Below are positions 1 to 12,678 of a stretch of DNA of 64,000 bases, piece after piece; within the stretch, counting starts at the first letter, position 1, and the number at the start of each line of letters is the position of its first letter. The DNA is from Glandiceps talaboti. Its lineage: Eukaryota; Hemichordata; Enteropneusta; Spengelidae. Location: assembly GCF_964340395.1 (NCBI RefSeq), contig NC_135568.1, positions 10,624,276 to 10,688,275 of the forward strand. The letters run 5' to 3'. The position numbers and the translations under genes were made by a program. The notes under the pieces were generated by a model. The model did no database searches and was not told the origin of the DNA. It saw nothing but the letters and a program-made list of their open reading frames with translations.

Positions 1-190
1 CATGGTCGTTACCAATGTAGTATTGATTATGCCTTCAAGCCTTTACAGTTGCCCTGCATTGTTAAACAAAACTCAATTACTGGCAGCTAGCTTAAAGCAC
101 TGCATGAAATGATTGGATTGATAAATTATTCTAAATATATGTAATTCCCGCCCATTACTTATGCATTACTCTCTGTTTGTCTCTTTCAGC

Positions 191-528
191 AGACTCACAT
201 TGGTTGTCTCGGACATACTGATTTACTTGTTGCTTGGCAACGGATGGTATACAGTCGAGACGTTAACAGACCATACACAAGTTCGATGCTCGCAATTTGA
301 CGTGATGTTCCATTGCGGCAATACATGAAGTTGATACTCGGATCAGTTGGTATCAGTTATTTTAGTCTCACTGGAGATGTCACCTCGTCCTTTTGCTCTC
401 AGAACGTCTCTGTTATGTGGGATATTCAACGTACTTTGAAGCGTTGCTTGTCTAGTCGACATGCAGACACGATTGACTGACTATACGGGAATATATCTTC
501 GGACTTCAACTTGATCATCGGCTTGTTA
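191..528 (+). promoter_or_regulatory. Probable 5' UTR of the GPCR gene with a 17-codon uORF
   Basis: A pyrimidine-rich tract followed by CAG ends at 190 and looks like a 3' splice site, so a 5' UTR exon may begin at 191; this is inference. An upstream ATG at 461 opens a 17-codon frame that stops at 512-514, only 14 bases before the receptor ATG at 529. No in-frame ATG lies between the two. Such a uORF would be expected to lower receptor translation or require reinitiation. Confidence 0.4.
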
Positions 529-1995
529 ATGAATAGTTCATCATCTGTGTTTCCCGATGACGGGTTTGATATGGATAACTATACCATCGTTACCTCAGTC
601 ACATTCGGTGCTTTCGTGATAGCGATTGGTTTGATGACTGTTGTTGGCAATTTCATGCTGCTGTTCATTATCATTAGAACTCGACAACTACATACGATAA
701 CCAACGTCTTCATAGGTTCTTTAGCGGTTGGCGACCTAATCATGGGTTTTGCAGTGATGCCATTCACAGCTACATCATGGATCACAAGAGCCTGGGTATT
801 CGGAGATGGATGGTGTCAAACTACGGCTTTCTTGCGTTCAATGACCGATACAGCCACTGGACTTAATCTAGCCATGGTCAGCCTGGACAGATGCTTTGCG
901 ATAACCCGTCCTCTCCGATATAACCTAATAATGACACCGTATAGTACCCTGTGTATGATTACTTACGTCTGGGTCCATTCAGCAGTATTTTCCTCCTTTC
1001 CGTTATTTGGATGGGGTAGCTATCACTTTTCAAAAACGATAGGAATTTGTACAATCGATCCTGCGTCAAACATTTCATTTCTTCTCATAGAAAGAACATT
1101 CAATGGTCTCTTACCAGGATGTATTCTAACCTGTGTGTTTATCCGGATCCTCAAAGAAGCCCACATGAGACAGAAACGCATCTTTGTGGCTTTGCCAGTA
1201 CCATGGCCAGTAAACGCCCAGGGACAGACCGCTCCGAACTATAAACGTACAACTTTAAGAGCCATGCGAACCCTCTTTGTAATTGTTTTCGCTCTAGCCA
1301 TCCTGTGCCTTCCTTATCATATAGTTTACTTACTGTGTGTTGTCGACCCTGATAAAGTGTCTCCTATTGGGAGAAGTGTGACTCTTTTAATCATGTTGAC
1401 GAGCTCTGCGATCAACCCAGTCTTGATAACAATATTAAACAATAAATTTAGCGAACGATTCAATAACTTGATGTGTGCGAAATGTGCCAAAAGGACGGCT
1501 ACGATTGACATATCAGCGATCGAAGCTAGCGTTGCTGTGCACCACACAAATCATACTCAGAGTACATATTTAAGATCCGATTACACGGCTAGTGCGATTG
1601 GCGGGACAAGTATGGTTGCACCGGAAATATCAACAGTGATGATAGAACATTCGGAGGTAGAGCCAAGTTGTTTGGAGAAAGATCCAAAATGTAAACCACA
1701 CGAAATGTCAGATTTTGAGGAAGGCGAACCGAGTGGGGTCATTCCGCGGGATATTCCAGACTTTGTTTATAACGAACATACCGAAGATGATGATGAAACG
1801 AAAAGGGGGAAGCCTAGAGTGAAAGACAAAGATCGAAAGCACAAGAAACGCTCGAGGGAGCGTCTAAGGACTCTAATTCCTTCATCTTCGTCTCACCAAA
1901 TGAACCCCAATTTACTAATGCCTCCGGGTCCAGTCCCAGAACTTACCATTCCTGCTTTTTATAGAAAACCAGAAGAGGAACATGATACTCCGTGA
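529..1995 (+). CDS. Orphan class A (rhodopsin-like) G protein-coupled receptor, single exon
   Basis: Predicted seven-transmembrane plasma-membrane receptor of 488 residues. The first real ATG is at 529; the open frame begins upstream at a TTG (511), which I do not use. Visible marks are GN in TM1 (40-41), LAVGD in TM2 (65-69), Cys96 at the top of TM3 and Cys174 in loop 2 (likely disulfide), DRC (120-122) in place of DRY, Trp148 in TM4, PLFGW (158-162), CLP (260-262) in place of CWxP, and NPVLI (296-300) in place of NPxxY. Counting from Arg121, position 3.32 is Arg103, so the aminergic Asp is absent. Possible N-glycosylation sites are Asn2, Asn17 and Asn181. After TM7 there is a tail of about 180 residues, with an acidic patch and a Lys/Arg-rich stretch. 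The WVFGDGWC and PLFGWGS patches recall GPR161-like and other marine orphan receptors. Ligand and G protein cannot be told from sequence. Confidence 0.9.
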   Translation: MNSSSSVFPDDGFDMDNYTIVTSVTFGAFVIAIGLMTVVGNFMLLFIIIRTRQLHTITNVFIGSLAVGDLIMGFAVMPFTATSWITRAWVFGDGWCQTTAFLRSMTDTATGLNLAMVSLDRCFAITRPLRYNLIMTPYSTLCMITYVWVHSAVFSSFPLFGWGSYHFSKTIGICTIDPASNISFLLIERTFNGLLPGCILTCVFIRILKEAHMRQKRIFVALPVPWPVNAQGQTAPNYKRTTLRAMRTLFVIVFALAILCLPYHIVYLLCVVDPDKVSPIGRSVTLLIMLTSSAINPVLITILNNKFSERFNNLMCAKCAKRTATIDISAIEASVAVHHTNHTQSTYLRSDYTASAIGGTSMVAPEISTVMIEHSEVEPSCLEKDPKCKPHEMSDFEEGEPSGVIPRDIPDFVYNEHTEDDDETKRGKPRVKDKDRKHKKRSRERLRTLIPSSSSHQMNPNLLMPPGPVPELTIPAFYRKPEEEHDTP

Positions 1996-2600
1996 TAGTA
2001 CACACAGCGAATAAATATACCGCGATTGTCAAAGTGTACGTGATGTCAAACATCGTTCTACATTTTTTTTAAAAAAGAACACGGCAAGAGGGATTTAGCC
2101 TTTGTGTGATTCATACGACGGACAACATATAGCCATTCCTCACTGACTATTGCTAAACATACGAAATGAGCCCATCTGGTTACATGTATGTATAACGTTA
2201 GGGGACGTTTACACCTGTTATTAATTATGAACTTTTTATGGACTTTTTTTCAAAGTGAAACTCTATTGGGATACTCATTTTTCACTACCAAGGTGCTGTA
2301 TTTTTACAAGTTGGTCGATTTTCTATTTTGATTAAGTTCAATAATAAAATCTGGTAATTTAGCAATGGTGTGTTCTACAGAATTCATTTTCGGAATGCCT
2401 GTTACAACATATATCGAAAGTTGAGGATTAGCCTGATGGATGACCCCAGTCGTCGATTCTGGATTACAGAATACGCACACATGAAATTCTTACATTCTCC
2501 TATATTCTATGGCATTTTGTTTGTTCACACATGTATAGTGCTTTGCGGGATTACCAACCTAACCTGTGGCGTTTGATGTGGGGTTTCGAATGGAATAGGT
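1996..2600 (+). other. 3' flank / probable 3' UTR of the GPCR gene
   Basis: No coding potential follows the TGA. An AATAAA hexamer lies at about 2343-2348 and is a plausible poly(A) signal for the receptor mRNA. A 68-codon open frame at 2370-2576 shows no family resemblance and is treated as chance. Confidence 0.4.
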
Positions 2601-2672
2601 GGACGAATATTTGCATAGATGTACAGTGCGATTGTAGCTGTATTGTAACTGGAAGTAAGTGTGTGTGTATGT

Positions 2673-2716
<44 letters not shown>

Positions 2717-2717
2717 T
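2673..2717. repeat. (GACA)n microsatellite
   Basis: About eleven uninterrupted copies of the tetranucleotide GACA. Confidence 0.95.
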
Positions 2718-3424
2718 CAACGAATCGAAACGGTCAGTTCCTTTAAGACGTTCTGGAAATAGGGTACAATGAAAGATCTAGAGTTCATGTGTTTGATGCC
2801 TTGGCCTACGCGTTTTCATCATGCATGTACTTTGTGAGCAGTGGCTGATTTACAAATACGCCGAAAACATACATCAATTCCTCAGGGACTTGCCAGTAGA
2901 ATATGCATTACCGATGTAATCGCACTATAAAGCTGCTGTAATGGCAAGCATTAGCCGGATTATTACGAGAAACTGACTATCTGCATCGAATACCTTTCTT
3001 CAACCCTACCCGTTATTAATCCTATCTGATGAATGATTCGCATTTCTAGCTAAGATAAGTGTATCATATTTAAATAAGGTAGACACTATCAGCTTACTCG
3101 GAGAAAAGAGTGTTCACTATTTTTCTTATAATTCCTCTGTCAGGAAATAAGGGATAAGGTTGATCCTGGAATTGTGAGTTAAACACGAAAGGATAAGAAA
3201 ATGTGTTTGTAGACTGTACGTTGCTATGGTAGATTACAGTAGGGGTAACTGTAGCCTGAATTCGCGACGTGTGTTGACATGACAACACAATATAAAAGCT
3301 GGTAAAGAAACATTTTTTTTATTTAAAGGTTGATTCAGTCATTATTTCATAATAATGGCCTGGAACCGATTGCAGTGATTTGAATGTTTTCAGATTATTC
3401 TGATAAGTTGTTTTGTCCCAAAAC

Positions 3425-3471
3425 TGTTTATTTGTGGGTGGGTGGATGGGTGGGTAGGTGGGGATGGATGT

Positions 3472-3510
<39 letters not shown>

Positions 3511-3540
3511 CGTGCGCATGCGTGCGTGTGTGACATTATT
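3425..3540. repeat. GT-rich / GGTG simple repeat
   Basis: A GGTGGG-type stretch runs into (GT)n and then (GCGT)n. On the other strand it creates a His/Thr-rich open frame, which is not a gene. Confidence 0.9.
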
Positions 3541-4224
3541 TATGTGTGCACTCTTGTCTGTAGCTATGATAAAAAGTGCAGACTTTGATACGAAATAGAC
3601 TGAAATTCTGGCAGTCTGGGAGGAAATTGTAACTGTGTACAGACAATAAAATGTCAATAATACCGCCATCTTCACATTTGTCGTATAATTATGCCTTTGC
3701 CTTTGGCAATTTCATCTCTCTTTCTTATTACTGTCTTTTTTCAAAGTGAACGTCATATACAACATATTTCTAGTTAGTTAGTAAATTACAGATTCTAGAC
3801 TCAGATCTTTCGTCAGCTATCTAGTATGTCACAATTTAAGCTTATAATTTACACACCTTTCTCAATCTAAATTCGTTGAAACTACATGTATGATCATTAA
3901 AACGAAATACTCCTTTCTAAGAATAGAACTCATCACCTTTCGCCCTGAATTAGGTTTGATTATTCAGATAGGGGAAAAGTTCATTTGTAGCCAAATGTCT
4001 TTTCATTTGATTGTGCCTTACAGTCAATTGTCTCTGAAACAATTCTTACACTAACTGTGTTGTATCTTTATGTCTATATATAGAACACACGTTTGTACAA
4101 ATAATCTGAGTGGAATACAAATACTAAAAAACAAATGGACTATCATAAAGAAATTGCGTATGTTTTCCATTAGGCTTGGTGATATAATCTGAGAGTGAAA
4201 TTGTGACGGTTCATTTGGCACAGG

Positions 4225-4530
4225 TGTATTTACAAAAGTGAATTAAAACTACACGAACTGCTGTAACTTGAATATTATTTCCTTTTGATCAGACAACCAT
4301 CAATATAATTACTGAAAATTGTTAAAATACCAATAATTAGACCTTGTACATGTTATTAGTGTTCGATTGCATCCATAATTAGTATCGAATTTGGGGCATT
4401 GATTTGCGGGTGCGGACCCATAAATAATTTTATTTGATTTATTGTACCATCTTAGTGTACAACTGCATGAATACCTTTAGTCAAGGGTAATTCAGTACTG
4501 TTCAGGGTGTGCAATATGATGCTTAAGGTA
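4225..4530. repeat. Dispersed repeat family D, copy 1
   Basis: This stretch matches 48,330-48,610 in the same orientation. Shared blocks include GAAAATTGTTAAA, CGGACCCA, TTTATTGTACC and TACTGTTCAGGGTGT, in the same order and at similar spacing. Divergence is clear but the correspondence runs over more than 200 bases. The element type is unknown; no coding capacity is seen. The rest of 2.7-6.0 kb shows no gene. Confidence 0.6.
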
Positions 4531-6135
4531 TTATTATTAACAAAACAGTTCTTCAAACTCTTCCAGTTGCAGCCACCACAGTTTTAAGTAAACGTAGTAT
4601 ACGATACGCCTAAGGAAATAAAATTCTTGAGCTTTAACTGTAACTTTGTTCTGCCAAACTCCCACCCATTCCTAGTCAAAATCAACAACAAAACTCATGG
4701 ATCACCATGCATGCATATATTCAAAGTACAAGTCAATATGATTTTAAGATTAAGCAAGTGATTGATTTTCTTGAAAACTGATGAATCCCAAATTTCTTTT
4801 TATAATTTCAATAACACCAGGAGTATGTTTTCATTGGCACAGTTTGGGATATTTGAATTACTTCGATTACAGGCAAATTGGCTACTGGGGCATTGTAGGC
4901 TACTGACGCCGATATAAATATAAACATGCCGTGAACACCTCATGGGGGAAAGACTGCTTCTCATCTTTCATGGTCACTGATCTGTGTGTCTATTTTCTGT
5001 TTATAGGACATTGATCTTTGCACAGTGAATTATTGAACTCGAAATGTTTACTAAGGTGGCAAGTTATTGTCAATGATATCGGGTAGATTTTTGGAATTTA
5101 GTCGCGGAAGAACAGTAGTTGACATGAAATCTTGACCCTCAAGTTGTGTATTTGTGAAATGTTTGATTGACAAGAAATACTCGAAAAAACATTGTTTAAA
5201 TCCATTGTTGTAATAAATATCTTCAAAAAAATTTGATTTTTTTATTTTATAAAATCAATCATCAGTAAGCATTTCATATATTAAATTAATTTGTTTTCCT
5301 AATATCGTATATATTTACCCTTTTGACTTATAAACGTGGTAATGTAAACATCAAAATTGCCCTAACATATTATTTGAGTTTATTTGATATTTGACATCAA
5401 AATCATCATCCTGGATAATGCTGTTATTAGCTCATTAACATATTTGTAAAAGGTCAACAAGTCATGATTCAGAAGCTGGAAGACAATTCAATTGAAATAA
5501 ATCTTGTTTTGATTCTTCAATTAACTTTAATGTTCGAAATCTCAGACCTCTATAGGCACTGTGCAAACTACACATACGTGTCTAGGTTGGATAATTTCGT
5601 GGTTCATTTCATCAACTCTCTTCCTGTGGATAAATTCTTTGTACAATTGCCTGACTGGCAACCAAATGATTAGTTTTTTTCACAAAATCACTTACTTGAT
5701 TGGGTTCATTGTTGACGCCATCAAATAAGCTGGGTTATTTGTAAGTGTAACTTATGGCATTTGCTCGACTTGTAGCATTTAATACAGAAAATGAAGTCAA
5801 TCATACCATTCACAGTACGCCTGGTTATCGATAAAGGTATTTCATCTTACCTTGAATGTACTACTGGAGGCATTGGACGTGACAGAACAAGACACGTGCC
5901 TTGAAGACGAAATGACACATTATCTAGGAAAAATAACGATGGCAGAACTCCGTCACCCGGACCTTTCAACGTCTTGACATGTGTGTGGGAGTATTGATTA
6001 TCTGTTTCCACTTTAAACGGATTTAATTCTTGATTGATGGTTTGATCTCACATTTCACACAATTTATATGCTAGGTAACATCTTTGGAATATGGCCATAA
6101 TTATTATTTGCTTGTATGATCATGATACCATGATG

Positions 6136-6153
6136 ATCACCACCACCACCACC

Positions 6154-6208
<55 letters not shown>

Positions 6209-6240
6209 CTACCACCACCACCACCACCACCGCCACCATA
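6136..6240. repeat. (CAC)n/(CAT)n trinucleotide repeat
   Basis: A run of CAC triplets passes to CAT triplets and back to CAC. A second CAC/CCG tract follows at 6378-6416. The open frames here (poly-Asp/Gly, poly-Thr/Ile) are artefacts of the repeat. Confidence 0.95.
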
Positions 6241-6724
6241 ACAGCAAAAACCTTCGTTGCCACCACCATCTAAATCATACCCGCAACCAGCAGCATTATC
6301 ACCAACACTACTATCGTTGCCACAGCTACCATCACCATCGCCATCATACCTGCACATCATCACCAGTCACAGCATTATTACCACCACCACCACCACCACC
6401 ACCGCCGCCGCCGCCAGTACTACACTGTGGTTGGTTAATATTAAAAATGGCAGCTATATGCATAGGGAACTGTCAAATGTACGACTTGGTTGTTGATAAA
6501 CCCAGCATCAAACTAATATGTCATTCCTATTAGACAATCCTATCGCCATTTTCCTTGTCAACCGAATCATATTTGTGTAGTATGAGAAAAGAATTCGACA
6601 ATGGTGTGAACGTTAGAATTTTAATAAAGTGACAAAAAGATATCCTGACATAAGTGAATACCATTACAAAATCAACACCAGCTTTATCTGTTTTTGAAAA
6701 GTGTACTCATTAACTCAACACTTT

Positions 6725-7135
6725 CCAAAAAATGTGCAAAACGTTTGTTATTGTCTGTAGGCTTACAGGAAGTGATTTGTAAACAGTACCGGGTAAACTC
6801 AAGTAATCACTGGCTATACAAAATGTTCTTATATAGTGGTCTGAGCTGCCAGTAAAATAACAAATAATCACAGGTAATCAAGCTATGTATACATGGTGAT
6901 GTTTATATGTGGGAGAGAGACGCATGCGTAGACTAAACTTGACGTAGTGATAATATCTCAATTTGTTTACACATTACTTTACGTAAATAACAAACTTATA
7001 ACATTTGTTTGTTTTTAGCAATTATTGAGTTACAAAAATCCGACTAGGTATAAATTGTTTCACAACTTTTCAAATAGATAAACATAATACGGTTGTTTTA
7101 TTAATTCAAAATCCAAAATTAATAATTGCTCATCC
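6725..7135. repeat. Degenerate copy of fold-back MITE family A
   Basis: Blocks such as TTTAGCAATTATTGAGTTAC and ACGTAAATAACAAAC match the middle of the better-preserved family A copies at 15,190 and 52,158. The ends are poorly preserved and an insertion may split it. Confidence 0.3.
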
Positions 7136-8289
7136 GCAATACAACTTTGATTTAAACTCTAAAACGTAGTGTAATATTTCAGAAGTGCTTTCACCTGTGA
7201 TGAGATCTAGCCCACCTGTGAGATCCCCCTAACGTACTATTTTATCGAACACGTTATCTCCTCGGTTTTTATCATCCTTTTTTTTTTAAATGTTACAACC
7301 TAGGGATATTTTAAATGTCAGGCACGAGGGATTAATTTTTAATGCAAGTGATTATTCATCAGCCACGATGTAAAAAATCTAAAATAATCCACAATAGAAG
7401 TCTGGTTTTTATCAAAATAATGGCGAGTAATCAATCACTCGTTGACACGTCATGAATTATGACATTCAGGATAATATTATCAAATAGAGTGCATTAGAAT
7501 GTTTTTATGATCTTCTAAGCCTCTAATAGGTGTAAATGTATAGACAGCGATATAAATTGTTCAGGGCTAGGTTCTGCAACATGAAAGGTCACAAACGTAA
7601 GAAAGTGTTGATCTGTGCTCCCTGTGGTCACCGTGTGTGCAACAAAAACGTATCAGCATGCATGATCAGACGTGTTTACGTATACTATGGTGATAATTCG
7701 CACCTTAATAAGTCATATCATTATGTTAGGAAAATTAAACCAACGTCAATGGCAGTTTTTCAACAGCAAAACCATGCAAGACGTGTTCATCATAGTGATT
7801 ACAAATGCATTGTTGCGTCAGAAAAAATTGCCAAACGCCAACGACTGGGTTTTGCACATATTCATATTACACCCTTTTAATACTACATATGTTTCCTTGT
7901 CAATCATTATGACATTTACAGTTGGAAAAATCTTACTTTTATGTCCAGAAAATTTGCTCAACGTCAACGTCTGCATTAATTTGCATAACTCTTTTAAAAG
8001 GGAATGTCACTCCAACAAATACAGACATTTTCATAAACTCCCGAGTGTCGCATCTGCTGCGCAGTAACAGAATATTCACCATCATCACTTACATTTGCAC
8101 TCACAAAACACGACTGTTGAGCCAGCTTTTTGTTCGCCTGTCACCATAGTTACACACAGGTCTCGCTAACTCAACAGGTGTATGTTATATTATGGGTTGA
8201 TTTAATTCAACAGGTGGCTGTTGTTGCGGTTCGCATGACTGGAAGTATCTACTTATTTTAACCAATCTGTTTTCTACTATCACCGATTC

Positions 8290-9120
8290 TTCGTCTGATC
8301 AAATTCTTCTTCTATGAATTCAGCTTCCATTTCTGCTTGTTTTACTCTTTTCCGAGTGGCTAGAACTTTCAATTCTAATTACCATAAGTCTCGTTTTCGC
8401 TTTCCTCGAGGCTATACTCGCCATTGAACTGGTAACAGACTTCTCATCACTATGACTGTAATACGACCGACAACTACTGACCATAATACCAGCTATCACA
8501 GCTGGGGGTGCACACAAAAACCTAGTCCTAGTAGTAATGTTTATGGAGTTTAGCCTTGAAAGTGCCAGTGTCCTGACTGGCTTTCATAAGCCATTTTAGG
8601 TACACATGTGGAAATTTCGGGAATATAACTTGAGGCTGTCGGATCCAAGGCAGTATGTTTTCTCTCAGTAGGAAACCCAAAACCACTAATATTCTCTATT
8701 GAATGTTATGTAGTTTGCTTTGACTTCTCTGGAGTTAGCAAACTTCTATCTAACATTCAATTTCTAATACCTAGATCCAGATTTACTTTCCTATTAACTT
8801 CCACTTCAAGTTCCCTGTCAATCTTTTCCATTTCTGATGCTCCTCAAATAGCTGAATTTCGGTGAACGTTTCTTTATACGAATTAAATATTCCATCCAAA
8901 ACAGAGCGTTTAATTTGGATCTCATCAAATGAGGTAGAAATCTTCATCAAAGTTGCAATATCTGCATAGAGTCTAGTCATATGAGCAATATATAGCTGAT
9001 CTTTTTAAATGATAAATCGGAAATTGCTTACCTTCTGGCTTATTGAGGGTACTGGCTGCCGTTGCTTGCATTTCCAATTCTATAGCCTCTTCGGTTGGAT
9101 CTGCAGGTGAACCACTTGAT
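8290..9120 (-). pseudogene. Decayed retroelement ORF1/gag-like fragment (BEL/Pao-type resemblance)
   Basis: Read on the minus strand, an open segment from about 8980 contains TRLYADIATLMKISTSFDE followed by a helical, charged stretch ending near 8790. This pattern resembles the N-terminal gag region of BEL/Pao-type polyproteins. Further downstream (8520-8290) lies SSMASIASRKAKTRL and, after a frameshift, a Lys/Glu-rich stretch (KQAEMEAEFIEEEFD) typical of the same region. Upstream at 9110-9060 a short Glu/Ala-rich reading is also open. Frames are broken between these pieces, and no reverse transcriptase, integrase or LTR pair was recognised. The assignment rests on pattern memory; a decayed host gene is the alternative. 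Confidence 0.35.
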
Positions 9121-9129
9121 AAACCCTCT

Positions 9130-12100
9130 CAGATGTGTGTGGGTCACATCTTTTGACTTGGTGACTCCACCAATGGAATGGTCCATTCCTTACCATGATG
9201 ATGTCATTGATATCCTTTGACGTTAGTGCTCAAAGTTGACGAATGTCTAAGAACATTGCAGGATCTACTAGTTCTACGTACCTCTGTCACTCCCTGTCCG
9301 ATCACTCTAGCTACTTCAAAGACAAATTTTAGGCCTTTGTATACATTTCAAGTCTTTAATTGTGATGTTCTAGGAACGCTCTATAACTGACGAGTGAATA
9401 ACGAACGAACGGGTCTACAACGAAATACAAAATAAAAGATACATTTAAATTTAATATGCCGTCGAATTGCATGAAATACATTTATAGTCAAAATTAGTAC
9501 TTTGAACATATAGGCTTGACTTGCTGTCCTTTGAAACGTGCCCGGCCAACCCAGAACGTTAACAGTGCTGCGTAAGAATTGTGACTTCAGTTCACTTGAA
9601 ATTAAAACGGAACAAAAACTCACCTTAGACAGTAGCGTCTCCAGGGGGACAAAGTAAGTTGACTGCCGTTGTTGTTGTTGGCTATATGACAAACGACCTC
9701 CCCACCACAGACTCTGAGCGTAACAGATTACTAAAGGGGTCAATTTAAATATTAGTACAGCACAGGTGTACGTATAGCAATGCAGCCAATCAAAGGAACA
9801 CTTACAATTCCCTTCGGTGTGTACAGCATCTCCATGAATATTCATTGTCCAAACATGAATGCATTGGCCCACAGCAAAGAAAGATACCCTATAAAAGCAC
9901 AAGATCAACTTGATGTTTCTCTGAAATCGCAAGTAGTTGTAGGTGATGTAAACTCATGAAAAGATTCTCCATAACCCAAAGTTTATGGAAATGACTTTAT
10001 ATCCTAGAATGGCGTTATTTTTCCCCTGTATAACTTCTTGTTAGTAGGTTTACTTTTTCGTAAAGTTCAGACTCAGTGGTCTGAGGTTCAGGCAAGTGTC
10101 AACCTAAATACGGAATTAATTCAAATGATAATTACCTAATATAAAAAAAAATATTTTCGAATCGTCAAATTTATGAAAAATTTCGAACAAATGGCCCTAC
10201 ATATTCTAGTGCTGTGACAGACTTAGAAAAGGTTCATGACCAGTGCTAGTTTGATTTTGAGTCATTGCAGAAAGAAGACGTTAGTTTATTTTAGTTTTAC
10301 CAGGTACTGCATCGATGGCAATATCTTGCTAATTCTTGCGAGACGGGGTAACTTGTTCTGCTCTCTTTGGGGAGCATGTTCTACCGTTGCCGCAAAAAAG
10401 GCCTGAAGGTTTTACAACAAAAAGCTACCCTTGGAAAATTAGTTGTATGGGGTTGATGTACTTCTTCATACATTCATTGCGTGGTTAAGAATAGTACATC
10501 TTATTAAGTTTGCAAGAGTGAAAAACGTGCCTTTTTGGGGTTTTCTCTCTCTCAATATTTCAATATAATTAAGGTAATTTTTCACAAACAAGATCATCTA
10601 ATATCATCCAAGGTCGTAACTAGTGAACATTGACGTGATGGAAAATTTATCAACACGTGCATTATGATAGAATAATATATCAGTCATGCATGGACAGCGA
10701 TGGTCCTTAGGGAATTTGTGTGGATGAACATGTCATGAATATTTCAAAAGCACACATTATCATTGGTAAGGTAGAGTTTATGTTTTAGTAAGAATATAAC
10801 ACATCGGATGTGTAAACCTCAACATTTTCATCGCCATATTGATTTGAAAACACAATACGCTTCTTTTATTAAAAAGTGTGGAGTTTACTAATTTACATAT
10901 CAATTGACCGGGGTGTATTATACATTTGCATAAATATGTATCGGTTGTTAGGAATAAATGCACCGCTGAAATAATAGGTCACATGACCAGGAGTGGTAAT
11001 GAAAAAAAATAATTTGTATAGGTAAATCTTTCTCCTGAACAAACCTAGAGGCAAGAGTATAGCAGAATGGACCAGCTGTACAATAGATACCCATTTATAA
11101 TCAAGCTAGGGAGTTAAAGCTAGGGCTATGAATTGGTAAGACTCCCTAACTTAGTCTTGATGGAAATATATCTGCGACACTATTCTACGTATGCCCATCC
11201 CGGACGAGAAAGTTACAGTTATATGATATTATTTTAATCATTTTTTTTGATAATTACTTTTCAAATATCAATTTGAAAACTACAATCCAATTTCAAATGG
11301 ATTCAGAAGTTTGACTTGTCGAATTAATTTTACACAATAAAGAACTCCGTTTTCAAAAAGTTAATTAATGTTTTTAATTACCACAGCTGCCATCTAATTC
11401 CAATCTAAACCATGCCTTACAATTCAATAACCCCTGGAGCCAGTATAGACACATAAATCTAGCATTTGTGGTGTGAATAGAAGGCGTTTTGACTGACACA
11501 CACAGCAAACCGTTTATCACACATACGCTAGCATTTTGAGATATTTACGTACATGGAACATTTGGAGGTGAACACTTCGCATTCAGAACAGACGATGTAA
11601 TTAGTTATGTTTCCCCAAGGACAATAAAAACACTTGCAATCAACGAACAGTATCTGCAGCTGTTTATCGATTGAAATTCATAACAAAATATTACTTTACA
11701 GTGGAGATTCCTCGCCGAAGATAAAGACAAGTTCTAAATATAAATGGAAAATCGTTGTTACTTTATCGTTGATAGCTGCTTTATCTTTTACAGAGAAAAA
11801 AAAATCCCATCGCTGTAAATCAAGACACAATACGTGCCGAACTGTGAAAGGAAACTTTTTTATATTGATATCAATATTGAAGACCGTCTAAGAGAGTACG
11901 CGTTGATGACGGCGCCCTCAAGTGGCAGGATCCAAATATCCCCAATTATACTCTGCTCTAGCCGGTGGCAGTACATGAGTGGTCTTTAGAAATTGGCTAT
12001 TTTTCATGATCCTACGGTATAAGCATGTTGCTCTCAATGTATCTTTATATAACAAAGGTTTGCTTAATTAGCTGATTTCTAGACTGGCAAAAACAATGAG

Positions 12101-12230
12101 ATCATTGAAAAATGATGAATGTTATAAATGATATATGTATGTGAAGATGAATTATCTAATAGACGATGGCTGATTATATATGCATGGAATAGAGTATATT
12201 TGATTATGAGAATGGACATTACGAAGTGCA
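9130..12230. other. Intergenic region without a recognised gene
   Basis: A 183-codon open frame on the minus strand (9381-9932) has no recognisable domain, irregular Cys/Phe/Ile-rich composition and no supporting splice or neighbour context; I do not call it a gene. At 11,100-11,160 a short inverted motif (CTAGGGAGT ... ACTCCCTA) resembles one at 61,737-61,775 and may mark a small fold-back repeat. Nothing else stands out. Confidence 0.4.
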
Positions 12231-12237
12231 CCTTTTT

Positions 12238-12647
12238 GTATGTATGTATGTATGTATGTATGTATGTATGTATGAATGTATGTATGTATGTATGTATGTA
12301 TGTATGAATGTATGTATGTATGTATGTATGTATGTATGAATGTATGTATGTATGTATGCATGCCTGCCTGCCTGTCTGTATGTATGCATGCATGTATGTA
12401 TGTCTGTCAGTATGTATGTATGCATGTATACATGTATGTATGTATGCATGCATGTATGTATGTATGTATGTATGTATGCATGTATGTATGTATGTATGTA
12501 TGTATGTATGTATGTACTTACATATGCACGCATCCTTGAATGCACATACATATGCACACTTGCATGTACTCTGTTGACAGCATTTGTGTTCTAGCAACAC
12601 CTGAAAGATCAGTTCTCTCCCCTGTTGTATGTATGTATGTATGTATG

Positions 12648-12678
<31 letters not shown>

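Noticed and set aside
511-528. Receptor start at 511
   Set aside because: The codon there is TTG; the first ATG in frame is at 529.
7536-8149. Three overlapping open frames of 75-131 codons
   Set aside because: Overlap in different frames, no family resemblance, and an AT-rich setting; a CAPCGHRVC motif looked zinc-finger-like but is isolated.
9381-9932. 183-codon minus-strand open frame
   Set aside because: No domain, signal or splice context; composition looks like translated non-coding DNA. Could be revisited if transcript evidence exists.
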